64,000 nucleotides of DNA from positions 2,384,624 through 2,448,623 of the forward strand of contig JAEVLN010000013.1 in the NCBI GenBank assembly GCA_018350325.1, written 5' to 3'. Positions 31,901-42,591 of this stretch are shown one piece after another (position 1 is the first letter of the stretch; every line of letters starts with the position of its first letter). Source of the DNA: Globodera rostochiensis. Lineage: Eukaryota > Nematoda > Chromadorea > Rhabditida > Heteroderidae. The position numbers were made by a program, and so were the translations under genes. The notes under the pieces are model-generated. The model was not told where the DNA came from. It was given only the letters and a program-made list of their open reading frames with translations, and searched no databases.

Positions 31901-32511
31901 ATATTTTCACAATTAAATTCACTAAAGCTTCCATTTTTACCGCCATAAAAAGCTTCAAAAAATTACCACATTTCTAAATTTGGTAGCAAATCTCTCTACA
32001 AATCGAGTCAAAAATTCAAATTTTCTCGGCGGCGCCTATCGGCACCGCCGACCCCCCACCAAAAGTTAAGCAGAATTCGCAAAAAAAAGATTAATTTTTG
32101 AAAATTTCTTAACAAAAAAAAATGCAATAAAACCCCCGAAAATACACTCCTAAATTGAACTTTTTTTAAAATTCTTTCCCCGGCGGTTCCGATGGGCTGG
32201 ACCATCGGACAAAAGCGTTCCAGAAATAAAAATGGGAATTTAAATTGTCGCGAAGTGTAAAAGTATTTATTTAAAATTTTTGGAGCTTAAAATAAAAAAA
32301 TTTCAGTGAATTTCAAAAAAAATTTTCAAAAAAGTCTCGGTCTCGAGTCTCGACTCGAGAACTCGGGTTTTTTGGGTCTCGGTCTCGAGTCTCGGGGTCA
32401 AGTCTCGGTCTCGAGTCTCGGGGTCAAGTCTCGGTCTCGGTCTCGAGTCTCGGGTTCAAGTCTCGGTCTCGGTCTCGAGTCTCGGTAAATTTTGGGTCTC
32501 GTGCATCACTA
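28923..32511. mobile_element. Inner hAT-like element (TAGTGATGCACGAGA ends)
   Basis: The ends are TAGTGATGCACGAGA and TCTCGTGCATCACTA, a perfect 15-bp inverted repeat. Flanks GTAAATTT (28915-28922) and GTAAATAT (32512-32519) match at 7 of 8 positions. Subterminal TCTCGGTCTCGAGTCTCGG words lie in the same orientation at both sides (28939-29025 and 32336-32490). No transposase is seen. The interior is a 2.4 kb pyrimidine-rich tandem region plus a palindrome repeat at 32027. Confidence 0.85.
29160..31600. repeat. CCCTTTTGGCATTTT tandem region with an internal duplication
   Basis: About 2.4 kb of loosely tandem CCCTTTTGGCACTTTT-, CTCTTGGCATTTTC- and CTTTTTCCCCTTT-type units, all in one orientation. 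A block of about 750 bp (about 29685-30440) is repeated nearly exactly 967 bp further on (about 30652-31405). The many ORFs on both strands mirror the low-complexity units; I regard none as a gene. Confidence 0.85.
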
Positions 32512-32619
32512 GTAAATATCATATGGCCCAGAGGCAAAACGGACCAAATTATACCATTCGACTTCTCTCGGGCTGTAATATAAAAATCCGAAAAAAATTT
32601 TTGCGGCAACAATTCCCCG

Positions 32620-33045
32620 AAGAGTTACAGACCCGGGACTGAAGTGACTTTTGACTGGGGACTCAGTTGTCCACTGATTAAAAAAGGGAAAAATCACTCA
32701 TATAGGCTTTTAAATTTACGAGAAAATAAAAATTAAGAATGTAACGCGGTTTTTGAACCGATTTAAAATTTTTAAAATTAAGGAAAAAATTATAAAATTG
32801 ATACATTCAGTACCAAAAGTAAAAATGAGACCCCTTTCTCCGCAGACAACTGAAAACTGAAGACAATGTGCACAGAAGCACGGCCAGGATTGGCTCTTAA
32901 GGGGTAGTCGAAAGGTGTGTGTGTGAAAAGGTACCATTCAGTTCGATTCGTAATTTTAAAAGCCAATACGAGTGATTTTTCCCATTTTTTAATCAGTGGA
33001 CATCTGAGTCCCAGTCAAAAGACACTTCAGTCCCGGGTTTCTACG
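32620..33045. repeat. Hairpin repeat (CCCGGGACTGAAGTG arms)
   Basis: ACCCGGGACTGAAGTGAC and the following CAGTTGTCCACTGATTAAAA (32629-32690) are mirrored at about 32985-33040. The inner arms include TTTTAAATTTACGAG / TCGTAATTTTAAAAG. The family recurs at 8425, 21327, 39850-40300 and 56620-56830. Confidence 0.7.
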
Positions 33046-33122
33046 CCCCCTAAAACCTCTAAAAACATCTTTTTATCAACTTTGAAAAAAATTGTATTTT
33101 TAAAAATGGGGGGGGGGGACTA

Positions 33123-33561
33123 CGGAGCACCACGATTCGGCGCGCACGACTCGGCGCGCACGATTCGGCGCGGCACGATTCGGCGCCGACAAGTTTTTCG
33201 TTATAACTTAGTTCAAAGTCAACCAAACCAAACATTCTCGGTATCATTCGAAAGCATGTAATAGGTAAAAGCTTACAAAGGCAAAAGCTAAGCGATTCGA
33301 CTTAAACAAAGAAAGTTATAACTTCACCACGACAAAAATGGCAATTTTCACAGGTTTTAAACCTATAACCTTTTTTTGAAAAGACGAATCCGTTAGCTTT
33401 ACCTTGATCAAAGGTTCAGCATACTGAGATCTTTTGTATGATACCAAGAATGTTTGGTTTGGTTGACTTTGAACAAAGTTATAACGAAAAACTTGTCGGC
33501 GCCGAATCGTGCCGCGCCGAATCGTGCGCGCCGAGTCGTGCGCGCCGAATTGCGGGGTACC
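33123..33561. mobile_element. Foldback element D (CGATTCGGCGCG arms)
   Basis: The arms contain CACGATTCGGCGCG words (33130-33188; mirrored 33497-33550), followed by a longer inverted repeat (ACAAGTTTTTCGTTATAACT...). The ends read CGGAGCACCACGATTCGG and, on the other strand, GGTACCCCGCAATTCGG. A perfect 9-bp duplication, GGGGGACTA, lies at 33114-33122 and 33562-33570. Confidence 0.9.
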
Positions 33562-33852
33562 GGGGGACTATCTATACTATTACCCAAATTCTGCACAAAT
33601 TTTCTTAACAAGATTCATTACATTTTCAAAAATTATCATTCATTTGAAGTAGAAACAGTGAAAAAGTGGTAATTCTGTCTTTCATTGGTCTCGAATTTTT
33701 GGAAATTGTTGGTGGAGAGAAATATGATTAAAAAGCATATTTCATGCCAAAAATAAACATTTTGCTGCATTTTGTAAAATGTCCTTATTTCGGACCCCAA
33801 AATCTTCTTTTTTGCCCTTGATGTCCTTATTTTTGAAATTTTACGACCCCTG

Positions 33853-34504
33853 GTTTACACCCCTAAATCTGGTCACTTTTTTAAGGACTATTTTGGCCTT
33901 TTTAAGGGATTATTTGACTGACTGTCGACCAATGTTCTGCAGTATTACCCGGGGTACGCCCCTGGACTTGGATCACACGCAACTCGCTACCTGCCAATTC
34001 CAACTCTGACCGACTGCGTCGGGGACGTTTGGGCGCTGCCCTTTGGGCGCCGACGTTTGGGCTAGGGTTTGGACGGAACTCTCCTCCCCCCCCTGCCCCC
34101 GGAAGTGAAGCAGAACTCTCAATAAAACTTGTACATATGTTGAAAAATTCAAAAATTGGCAAAACCCAGAGAAATTTTTTTAACTTTATGCTGTTCAAAA
34201 AAATTCAAATAATCAGTGTTTTTTTAACCAAAAATTGTTCTACACGGAATTTGAAACCTCTACACATCAGGGTTGCCGCGGGTTGAGAAAAATTTAGAGT
34301 AACTCGCGGCTACCATTTTTTTTTGTGGCTTTTCCAGCAATTACCAGATGAACCTCTAATTCTTTGGCAAATTTTCAGCGTTGCATTTAAACCTTTTTTT
34401 TGTTAGCTATAACGGTTTAACAAATGTTTGTCAACAAATTTTTATCGTTCATGTAAGTTAAATATTTCTTTCATTACAAATTTAGATTAAATTAATGAAT
34501 TGCG
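33853..34504. other. Intergenic DNA upstream of the THAP gene
   Basis: It contains a GTTTGGGCGC-word cluster (34028-34068) like that at 15540 and a TACCCGGGGTACGCCCCTGG piece (33945). I see no gene. Confidence 0.4.
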
Positions 34505-36999
34505 ATGCAAAATTGTATTGTTTGTGGTAAAGCGACAACTCGAGAAAAGGGGTTTCCGTTCCCTACTGATGCACGCTTTATCCGCTACTGTCTCCACCTG
34601 AAGTTAAATCCAAAAAAGGCAAATAAAAAAGGTATTATTTGTTACGAGCACTTCGACCCGAAGGACCACATAAAAGAGGGCGGCAAAATCGTTAACGTCA
34701 GCCGAATGGCCTTGCCAAGGGTTTGTTCTTAAAACTGATCTTTTTTTTTTTCTAAATTTGGTTTGGGCTTTGGGGGTAAGCCCCATGCCCTTCTCGACTT
34801 TCCCTTTACATTTTCTCCTTTTTGATAGCCTTCCCGTTTGACACTGGATCAACTCCTTGAAAAAAACGTTGGAATGTCCACGTCCGCAGCAGTTTCATCC
34901 CAACAAAATGTTTCTGTCTCTTCGAATCGGCAGTCGGCTTCGACTTCGACCGCTTTGTCTTCGCATACGCCCGCCGGAAGCGGTGGGTTATTTTCGATTT
35001 AATTTAGCACGACCATAAAAGATTTACACGACCATAAAAAAATACACGGCCATATTCGTTAATAAAAATTAAAATTGAGAATTTAAGTAACAAAAGCCGG
35101 ATTAAATAATGAAAGGCCGTGTAACGGCCCGTCAACAGCGAGCATGCGATGACGGAGCAAGTAGTGGGGCGAGACGGAAGGGCGGAGGAAGAAGTCTGAC
35201 GAGCGCCACTGGGGGGCGAGCGCGCGGGGACCCGCGGAGCGGGCGCGCGCGGACTTCTTCCGGAGCCCTGAGTCTCGCCCTCCTGCTGGCTTAGTCGGTA
35301 CCCCAAGCCAGGTTCCAAGCTGTATTGGAAGAAATTCGCTTACAGTACGACTTTTAATTGTGTATTCTTTATGGTCGTGCTAACTGCAATAGAGCCGCAT
35401 CATTGAATACAAATTTTAGTTTTTTCAAAAAAAGGGGGGGGTACCATCTAAATAATACCCGCCAGGTCATTTGATGTGTCGATCTGGAACGAAGAGGACC
35501 CGTGAACTTAAAATTTTTAGAGGTTTTCGGTTCGCTGCATAACCGTCAGAATCGTTCCGTGATACAAAGTCCGACGGATTGGCAGGGATTGCCGCGACAT
35601 TGTCAGCAAGTGCAGCTGGGACATGCTCATGCTTCATCAAATGCTTCAAATTTAACGATAACGGATGATTTGGCGGATGCCGCTAAGAAAAGTGGCTTTA
35701 TTAGAATTAGGGGTTTGTCAGGCTAAACTGTTCAGCACTCGTCCTTTTCCGGAAACGAAATGAAGAATACAGCGCAAACGATTCGTTCGTCGACCAAAAA
35801 TCCGTCATCGATTGGCTTCGACAGTCTTTCAATTTACCTGCCAATGCAATTTGTCATGTCTCTTTGCCCGCAATCGCCGGAAACTGCCAAGTCGTTTTCC
35901 TCCTCTTTGTCAACCTTAGAACGGCGGAAAACATTTTGAAAATGTGCACCGAACAGAATTTGCAACAATGTAAAGCATCTGACAAGGGAACCTTAGGCTT
36001 GTGTATTAAAATAAATAAGATTTAAAGATACATAAAACCAAATTCTTTAACTGATTTTCACAGAACCAGGAATTTTTTTTGAGTTGTGCGGCTGCATTCC
36101 TGGTAAGGAAGGTATGGGTCTTCCTCGTAGACCTCTTCATTTTTTCCTACTGAGCTGATATTACATTCGGTTTCAAAATCTGGAAGGGATTCCGGTCCCT
36201 TAGCAAAATTTGTAATCTTTCGGACGTCATCTTTAGGCATTTTGAATTGGGCGGCCGACGTGCTGAAAGATGGCGCTCAGTTTCTGAAGCAGAAGGTCGA
36301 CTCGGTGGGCTCTTTTTCCTCCTCCTCACGTCGTCATTTGGACGTCAATGAGTCATTCCGGGTGCTTTTGCAGCCAATTCCTGGCACATTTGGGGGGTCG
36401 GTCTTTTCTGATGAGAATGCCTGGCGCAACTTGGCGGCAGCAGTAAGTGACAATAGCATCGTTTTGGCTGCAGAAAGGATGACTCAAGTCTTTTGGGGGG
36501 GGGGGGGGGGGGGGAGGGGCTCTTTCTCGAAAGGTTCGGCAAAAAACACCCTAAATAGACAAAATAATTATTTTCAATTTTTAGTTTCAATTGGAATTGG
36601 CGGGGTCCGGCAGACAGGCCCTATTTAGCGGGGGGGGGGCAATTCCCCCCCCCCTCCCGAAATTCGAGTGCTAACAAGGAAAAAGTACACCCTTAAGAAT
36701 CGACGTTTCCCCCCCCCCCTAAAATTTTAGATACGGCCCTGCCGGCAGATGCATTAAATTGGGGAATTTTAAATCTACGATTTTCATTTGGGTTTTCTCA
36801 GATGGTCCCCGCCTACAATAATTTGATCGCTGCCGCATCCTCTCAACTTCAACACCAAACACTTCATTCCGATTTAGCAGCCGCCGCAGTGAGAAACACT
36901 CCGAACGCGGAAACAAACCCAACAGATCCTTCGTCGCTCCAAACAATAACGAGCGAAATTGACAAAATAATCCGACAAGGCCCCACTGATTCTCTATAA
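34505..36999 (+). CDS. THAP-finger protein gene; later exons of unknown family
   Basis: The ATG at 34505 begins MQNCIVCGKATTREKGFPF. Cys-x2-Cys, then ICYEHF (Cys-x2-His) and ALPR give a C2CH THAP zinc finger, a DNA-binding fold shared with P-element transposases. The GGTTTGT donor near 34725 joins to CCTTCCCG at about 34829 (SRLTLDQLLEKNVG and a Ser/Gln-rich stretch). An exon from about 35499 (EVFGSLHNRQNRSVIQSP) follows, then one at about 35735-35970 (SVIDWLRQSFNLPANAICHV). Exons at about 36236-36440 (LNWAADVLKDGAQFLKQKVD) and 36801-36999 (MVPAYNNLIAAASSQL, stop 36997-36999) may belong to this gene or a separate one. An alternative stop at 36023-36025 would end it earlier. The function of the rest is unknown. 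Confidence 0.55.
35004..35383. mobile_element. MITE in a THAP-gene intron (TTAGCACGACCATAAA ends)
   Basis: The inverted ends are TTAGCACGACCATAAA and TTTATGGTCGTGCTAA. Subterminal repeats of ACGACCATAAA follow the left end. The interior carries the second GC-rich unit (35108-35292). Flanks show no clear duplication by eye. Confidence 0.7.
35108..35292. repeat. GC-rich inverted-repeat unit, copy 2
   Basis: Nearly identical to 20763-20965: same GAAAGGCCGTGTAACGGCCC head and GGACTTCTTCCGGAG arm. It has a shorter right arm because the ACACCCAGCCGGGTCACG segment is absent. Confidence 0.8.
36490..36745. repeat. Intronic poly-G/poly-C and MITE relic
   Basis: A poly-G tract (36497-36515) is followed by a GGCAGACAGGCCC ... 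ATACGGCCCTGCCGGCAG unit (about 36609-36750) with inner poly-G and poly-C blocks, like the GGCCGTAGCC MITEs. Confidence 0.5.
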
Positions 37000-37675
37000 T
37001 TTTTTTGTTTTTTGCTTTTCTTTGTTTTTCTACTGAAATGTAGCAGTAAATATTGAACTCATAGACGGCGAACATTGAAAAATCCTCAAAATTCGCAACA
37101 AAAAAAAATATCGACTTTTTGAAAATTTCTTAGCAAAAATAGGGTAAAAACGGAAATGCACCCCCTAAAACGATACTGGAACCCAGATTCGGATCGGAAG
37201 CGCATTTTTGCTGTAAGGACCCGCTACTTTATTTTGATGTTTGGTTTTGGACTTGAAACTCGGTGATTTTGTTTTCGTAACCTTTCCGAGTTGAAAAGAT
37301 TTCGTCATTTCTCCAACCAACCCTTTATTATTTGTCCTTTTCTTTAGTTTCGCCACACATTCATTCATTTTCCCGCTTACCGATTGAACTATTCAATCGC
37401 TACCGATTTTTGCCCCCCCCCCTCCCTCAAAATCAAATTAAACCATAAATTAAAGTTCGAGCGGCGATTGTCGCCAATTAATCGATCGATCTGTGAGCGA
37501 ATGAAATATTCGACGTTTTTCTTTTTTATCCGTTGACCGGTTTTTGTTTTTCGCTACTCGCTTTCCAAATCATTCATTAATATTATCTTCAGTACTTACC
37601 TATTTTGTATGTATCTCTTACTAAATGCAATTCATTCACGCAATTTTTTTAACATTTTAAATTTTGTCGATAAAA
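37000..37675. other. Intergenic DNA between the THAP gene and the receptor
   Basis: AT-rich sequence with a short poly-C tract near 37411. No convincing gene; a 67-codon minus-strand ORF at 37165-37368 is basic and low-complexity. Confidence 0.4.
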
Positions 37676-40600
37676 ATGCAGTATCAGACTTCGTGCTTTG
37701 ACAATTCCAGCGTGTGGCCTGTTCGTCGTAAAGAAGTAATGGACAAAAACCTTTCCCAGATCACCTCAAGACCAGGTCCATCCCAAAACCAGATCCTTCG
37801 CTGATCACTAGGGCCTGCTGGTATTTAATGGATAAATTGCCAAATATGGCCATCATATGGCGCCCAGACTCTAAATCTTGTACCATTCGACTCCTCTCGG
37901 TCTTAAGTATGAAAGTGGGAGGGGGAGAAATTGTTACAATTCAAGAAAAAAGGTTGATAATAATTTTTGTAAATTTTGAAAATTTTTGAATTTTTCGACC
38001 AAATGTTCGAATTCGGGTCCGGGGTTCTAAATAGGTCGAATCGGAGGTCAGATTCGGATTCTACGCCCCCTAATGCTCCAGGAAACACCTTTTAATCGAC
38101 TTTAAAACAACAAGTAATTTTTCCAAAAAAAAGGGGGGGCCAAACCAAAGTATTACCAGCAAATCTTCCCTGATCACCCTTTATTGTCAGGATGATCGAG
38201 AACGTGCTCTTCGCACATACCAGGGCTGGCTGTTGCTTCCGTTCGTGACAGCGGCCTTACCACTCTCATCACTTTATATCATCGCTTCCATACGCGCCAT
38301 TCGTGCTCGAAGTGTAAGCAGAAAGTTTAGTGCTCTGCTTGTCAACAGAGCACTTGGGGATCTTTTTGCTAGTTTCGTGTCTTTTATCGCCGTCCTCTAC
38401 CTGCTCAGTGTCAGTCACATAAGGTGATGATGAGATTGGTAATAATGGCAATTGTTCAATTTTGTTGGTTGGCACGTAACGGCTCAAAATAAAGCTTAGA
38501 ATCGGATTCTACGGCTCCAAGCAAGAAACACGTTCTTTCGACTTTAAAAATTCTCATTTTCAAAAAATGTTGGGGACCAGCTTTATTATTATCGAAAGAA
38601 TTTTAGTGAAATTTAAAAAATGTTTCCGTTTTTTTAAAAATAAATTTACGCCCATCCCTGCTGCTATTTGTGATCCCTCAAAAGGTCAATGCTTTCCCAC
38701 TTCATTCTCTCTCTGTTCAGTGTCCATTGGGTCACATTGCTGAACAGCTTTTTCACCTCGTGCTTTTGGAGCGCGCTGGTCACTTACACTTCCATTGGCC
38801 TCCTCAAACTGTACGGAATTGCGAGGCCATTTCAGTACAAGGAAGTTGCCACAATGGAAAGGTGAGGGAGCCCCCCCCCCCCAACTGAGGGCCAACCCCC
38901 CCCCCAACTGAGGGCCAAGTAAAGCAATCCAATAACAGGTGTGTGATGCTCATCAAGTTGAGGTTGGCTTTCTCTCTCCCGAAATGATGCCCAAATAAGG
39001 AATTCTGCCTCCGGATTCGAGCTCCTTTATTCTAAATTCCTATATAAATTCAAAAATTATCAGAAACAAGAAAAATAATTTTTTTTTGGTTTGGAACAGA
39101 TTTGTTTTATGTTGTCGCTGTTTTTGAGTTTGGAAACAATTTGTTCTTCGCCTTAAATTTGTTCTTCGCCCTCAACCCTATTTCGGGTATTTTAAGATTT
39201 TTTTGAGCCTATTTTGGCATTTTTGGCGACTTTTTTGAACTTTTGTGCCTATTTCAAAAAATTTCTTAAGAAAAATGTAATAAAATTCGAATTTTTCTTG
39301 CCAACGTCACTAATTTTTTGAAAAAGAAAAAAAATACAATAAAATTCGACTTTTTTCTTCATTGAATTTCTTGCTTTTTTAGGCGCCTTTTTGCAATTTT
39401 AAAAGTAACAACCCTACTGTTTGATAATTTTCACATGTAAAAAAACAAGTTTTTAGTCCATTATTGTTATTTTTATACCCATTTTTGGAGCCTATTTTGG
39501 CATTTTTTGGAGCCTATTTTGGCATTTTTTGGAGCCTATTTTGGCATTTTTTGGAGCCTATTTTGGCATTTTTTGGAGCCTATTTTAAGCGCCTAGGTAA
39601 AATTTCACTAAAATCACTTAAAAACACGTTTATAGTTTTTCTTAGGTGCTGAAAACGATAGATCAATCAAAATTTTGGCGCGGAAAAGCATTTAAACCGG
39701 TTTTTGAACGGTTTAAAAATTGCCAAAAATGGACATTTTTGACCAAAATTTTGTATCTTCCCGTGGACCAATTGCAACAAATTTAATATCATTCGATAGC
39801 TCTCGACGAGACAAATCGATCTATTTGTGAAGAAATTCGATCAGATGGATGCCGGCCAACTGAGTCCCAGTGTAAAAAAGACACTTCAGTACCACTAATA
39901 AAAGATGAGCGATTGTCAAAAACCTTTTATACCAAATCAGAATATTAAATGCAGAGTGACGGCATAAAAAGCACATTTCAGTACGAAATATAATGAAACC
40001 TCTTTCAACCACAGACAACTAACTGTCTAACTGTAAACAAAAGCCAACTGTGCACGCACCCCCGACGGAGAAGGCAAGCCTAAAGCCTAAGCTAATGCGC
40101 CCCCGAACCTAAGCCTAACGCGGCCCCGACGGAGGGTGGCGAATTACTAATATTAACAGATTAACTTAGCCGTTGATGAAAATAGCCTTTTCACACACCC
40201 ACCTTTTGACTTCCCCATGCGCCCATAAGTACCATTTGGTCAATAGCCGGTGTTTAATGGTACTGAATCTTTTTTACACTGGGACTCAGTTGGCCGGCAT
40301 CCAAATGGAGTCTGATCGAATTTCTTCACACCTAGATCGATTTGTCTCGTCGAGAGCTGTCGAATGATATTAAATTTGTTGCAATTGGTCCACGGGAAGA
40401 TACAAAATTTTGGTCAAAAATCTCTTGGCAATTTTAAATCGGTTTAAAGGTCGAGCGCGCTAAAATTTCAAGTTACCTATTCATTTTTAGCGCATAAGAA
40501 ACGGTTTTGGGTCATTTCCTTTCTGGGCCCTATGATCAACATTTTCCCTGATTTTTAACAAATTTCCGTTATTTAACCTTTTTTGTGGCCTTTTCGTCCA

Positions 40601-41840
40601 TCCCCGGCGCCGGCCTCCGACTTTTCAAAAGACAGCCCCCCAGAGTCCCATTTTTGTGCCAGAGCCTACCACTTTCTCCCATCCCTCCCAAGCTGGGCAT
40701 GCTTCGCACTGATAATGTTCTTTACGATGGGCTTCACATTGATCGTCAAAATTGAGTTTCTGGCCAATTTGACGGGATGTAAAGTGGAGAATTGCCTTTC
40801 CTGGATGTATCGGGTGCGCAACATATTCACAATATTGCTCTACATCACAACTCTGATCTGTTTTGTGCTTACGGGTTGGAGAGGGTCCTTTTCGATCATT
40901 CAAATTAAAACATAGTCATGCTCATCAAGAAGGCGAAAAGAAGGTCGGGAACTCTTCGCGCAGGAACCCTAAACTCTGAACAGCAGCGTTGTTTCAAAAG
41001 GCGTTACCAATTTCCATTAGTCAAAGTGAGGGGGAGGGGAGGGGAGGGGAGGGGGGGGGGGGGAGGAGGAGTTGTACAAGCGGTCAAAATTGGTTTCCAA
41101 TTTCGGCATTCAGCTAAGCCTTGGGGTGGGCACATTCGCCGTCTTCCACCTCCCCTACACACTTTGGATGATCGCTCTGTGAGTGCCTGCCGTCTGTTTG
41201 TTGTCTTTTGTTCCATTTGCCCCCCTCCCCTCCAGCGTCTTCGCTGACAACTGTTACTTCATCCGGCATTACAATCTGATGCAGATGTCGCTTGGCTTTA
41301 TCCGTCTGTTCGTCTTAATTCGCATCATTTTGGACGCTCTGATTGGCTTTTATATGGACGGAGAGGTATTTGATTGATTGAATAGGATTGAGCCTCAACC
41401 CTTCGGGGGCCGCATGCGCGCGTAACGATGAGAATGTCGTGTCGTGTCGAGGGTTCATTTTGATTGATTTGGCATAATCATAATGCGCGATGACTCTCTT
41501 TTTCTCCCCTTAACAGCTCAAACGGGAAATCGTGCAGCTTCTCCGTTTTGGTGTTGCGTCAAAACCCGCACGAACTTCAGCAATGAAACTGTCAACGACC
41601 ACAAATTCGGGAGTGATTTCTTCCGAGTCGATGCCTGACAATGTCGCCGCAGGGATCGAAATGAATCGAACGAAAATAAATGCGGCGGACGCCAATAAAG
41701 CGCGACAGCAGCAGAAGAAGCCGCTCTCCGTGAAAATAGCGCCAAAAACGGAGGACAAAATGGGCGAGGCGCAGCGAAGAAGGCATTCGGAAAAATGGGA
41801 AAGCGTTCAAATGGAAGAAAGGCGGCCGAAAAAGTATTGA
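37676..41840 (+). CDS. Seven-helix (rhodopsin-class) G-protein-coupled receptor
   Basis: The ATG at 37676 opens a short first exon, MQYQTSCFDNSSVWPVRRKE, with an N-glycosylation site (NSS). Exon 2 (38191 to about 38423) carries TM1 (WLLLPFVTAALPLSSLYIIA) and TM2 (LLVNRALGDLFASFVSFIAV). Exon 3 (38711 to about 38861) carries TM3 and SIGLLKLYGIARPFQYKE, in the position of the DRY region. An exon from about 40650 gives TM4 (WACFALIMFFTMGFTLIV), a Cys-bearing loop and TM5. The third loop is basic (KKAKRRSGTLRAG, 40918 on). TM6 is at about 41085-41170 (GVGTFAVFHLPYTLWMIAL) and TM7 at 41237-41366, with LIRIILDALIGFYMD in place of NPxxY. The tail ends at 41838-41840. The ligand is unknown; it resembles nematode-expanded receptors. 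Introns are filled with hairpin repeats. Confidence 0.75.
37805..38160. repeat. Hairpin-family relic in the first receptor intron
   Basis: TCAGATTCGGATTCTACGCC (about 38047) and GGCCAAACCAAAGTATTACC (38136-38156) are one arm and the end of the GGTAATA hairpin family. The left partner is not clear. Confidence 0.5.
39100..40560. repeat. Long receptor intron with repeats
   Basis: About five tandem copies of TTTTGGAGCCTATTTTGGCA lie at 39483-39590, and a degraded GGCGCC...CAACCCTA end lies near 39380-39415. A long inverted repeat follows: 39735-39900 (GACCAATTGCAACAAATTTA, GCCGGCCAACTGAGTCCCAG) is mirrored at 40265-40420. Relic CCTAAGCCTAACGCGGCCCC words sit in its loop (40080-40140). Confidence 0.75.
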
Positions 41841-42591
41841 GAAGGGACGGACTTAACGAAATGGACAAAATCCTGCGGCAGAATGCTTTTCAGGGAATTC
41901 GTCACAACAGATAATGTTTCCCATTAGTTGATATTATTTGGCATTATGTACATATTTCCATTTATGTTTGATTTGTCACCCCCAAAACTAGGGTAGGACG
42001 GGACCGGGACTTTGGGAAAAACCGGGACCGGAACTTTTCAAAAGAGAATTTTTTTTGAAATAATGGTAAAACAAAATTTTTTTTGTTATTCACAAATATC
42101 TTCCTCATTGTCTTTAATAGGGTTGTTGGCGGCGGTCGGTTAACCGAACCGAAACCGGGGGTCGTAAAACCGGCCTAACCGAAAACCGGCTCATCGGTTT
42201 GAACCCCACCCCGACCGGTAGGGGACAACTGAGTCTGGTCAACTGAGTCTGGTGGCCAACTGAGTCTGGTTGGCAGGAAAAAAGTTTTTGAGCGGCATAA
42301 AAATTAAAATTCAAGCAACTTATTCGAAAAATATATAACTTTCTTAAACAAAAATTAAAGCAAACAGACATTAACATATTCAACAACAAAAACTAATTCA
42401 TTGATTCATTCTTCATGTGATAATTTTTGGAAATTTCGGCAAGAAAATCGGTTATTCTTTCAGGGTTTTGATTCTGCATGGCATATTGATGGTCGCCCAA
42501 AAAATGATACCTGGGGTTCCTTAGGCTTAGGCCTATGCCACTGGCTTGGGGTTTGTTAGGCTTAGGCCTAAGCCTATTAATGTAAAAACGG

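Larger units (their letters stand above)
28687..33852. mobile_element. Outer hAT-like element (CAGAGGTCGTA ends)
   Basis: The left end is CAGAGGTCGTA and the right end is TACGACCCCTG. Flanks AGTTACAC (28679-28686) and GTTTACAC (33853-33860) match at 6 of 8 positions. GTCCTTATTT words lie near both ends in the same orientation (28701-28805 and 33780-33830). If correct, most of its 5.2 kb is later insertions: the element at 28923-32511, a hairpin at about 32620-33040 and foldback D at 33123-33561. Confidence 0.6.

Noticed and set aside
36058..36240. 60-codon minus-strand ORF starting MPKDDVRKIT
   Set aside because: Complete and plausible, but it lies in what looks like an intron of the plus-strand gene, directly behind a CATCTTTAG acceptor for that gene; no family recognised.
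37165..37368. 67-codon basic minus-strand ORF
   Set aside because: Lys-rich and low-complexity, no homology or splice context.
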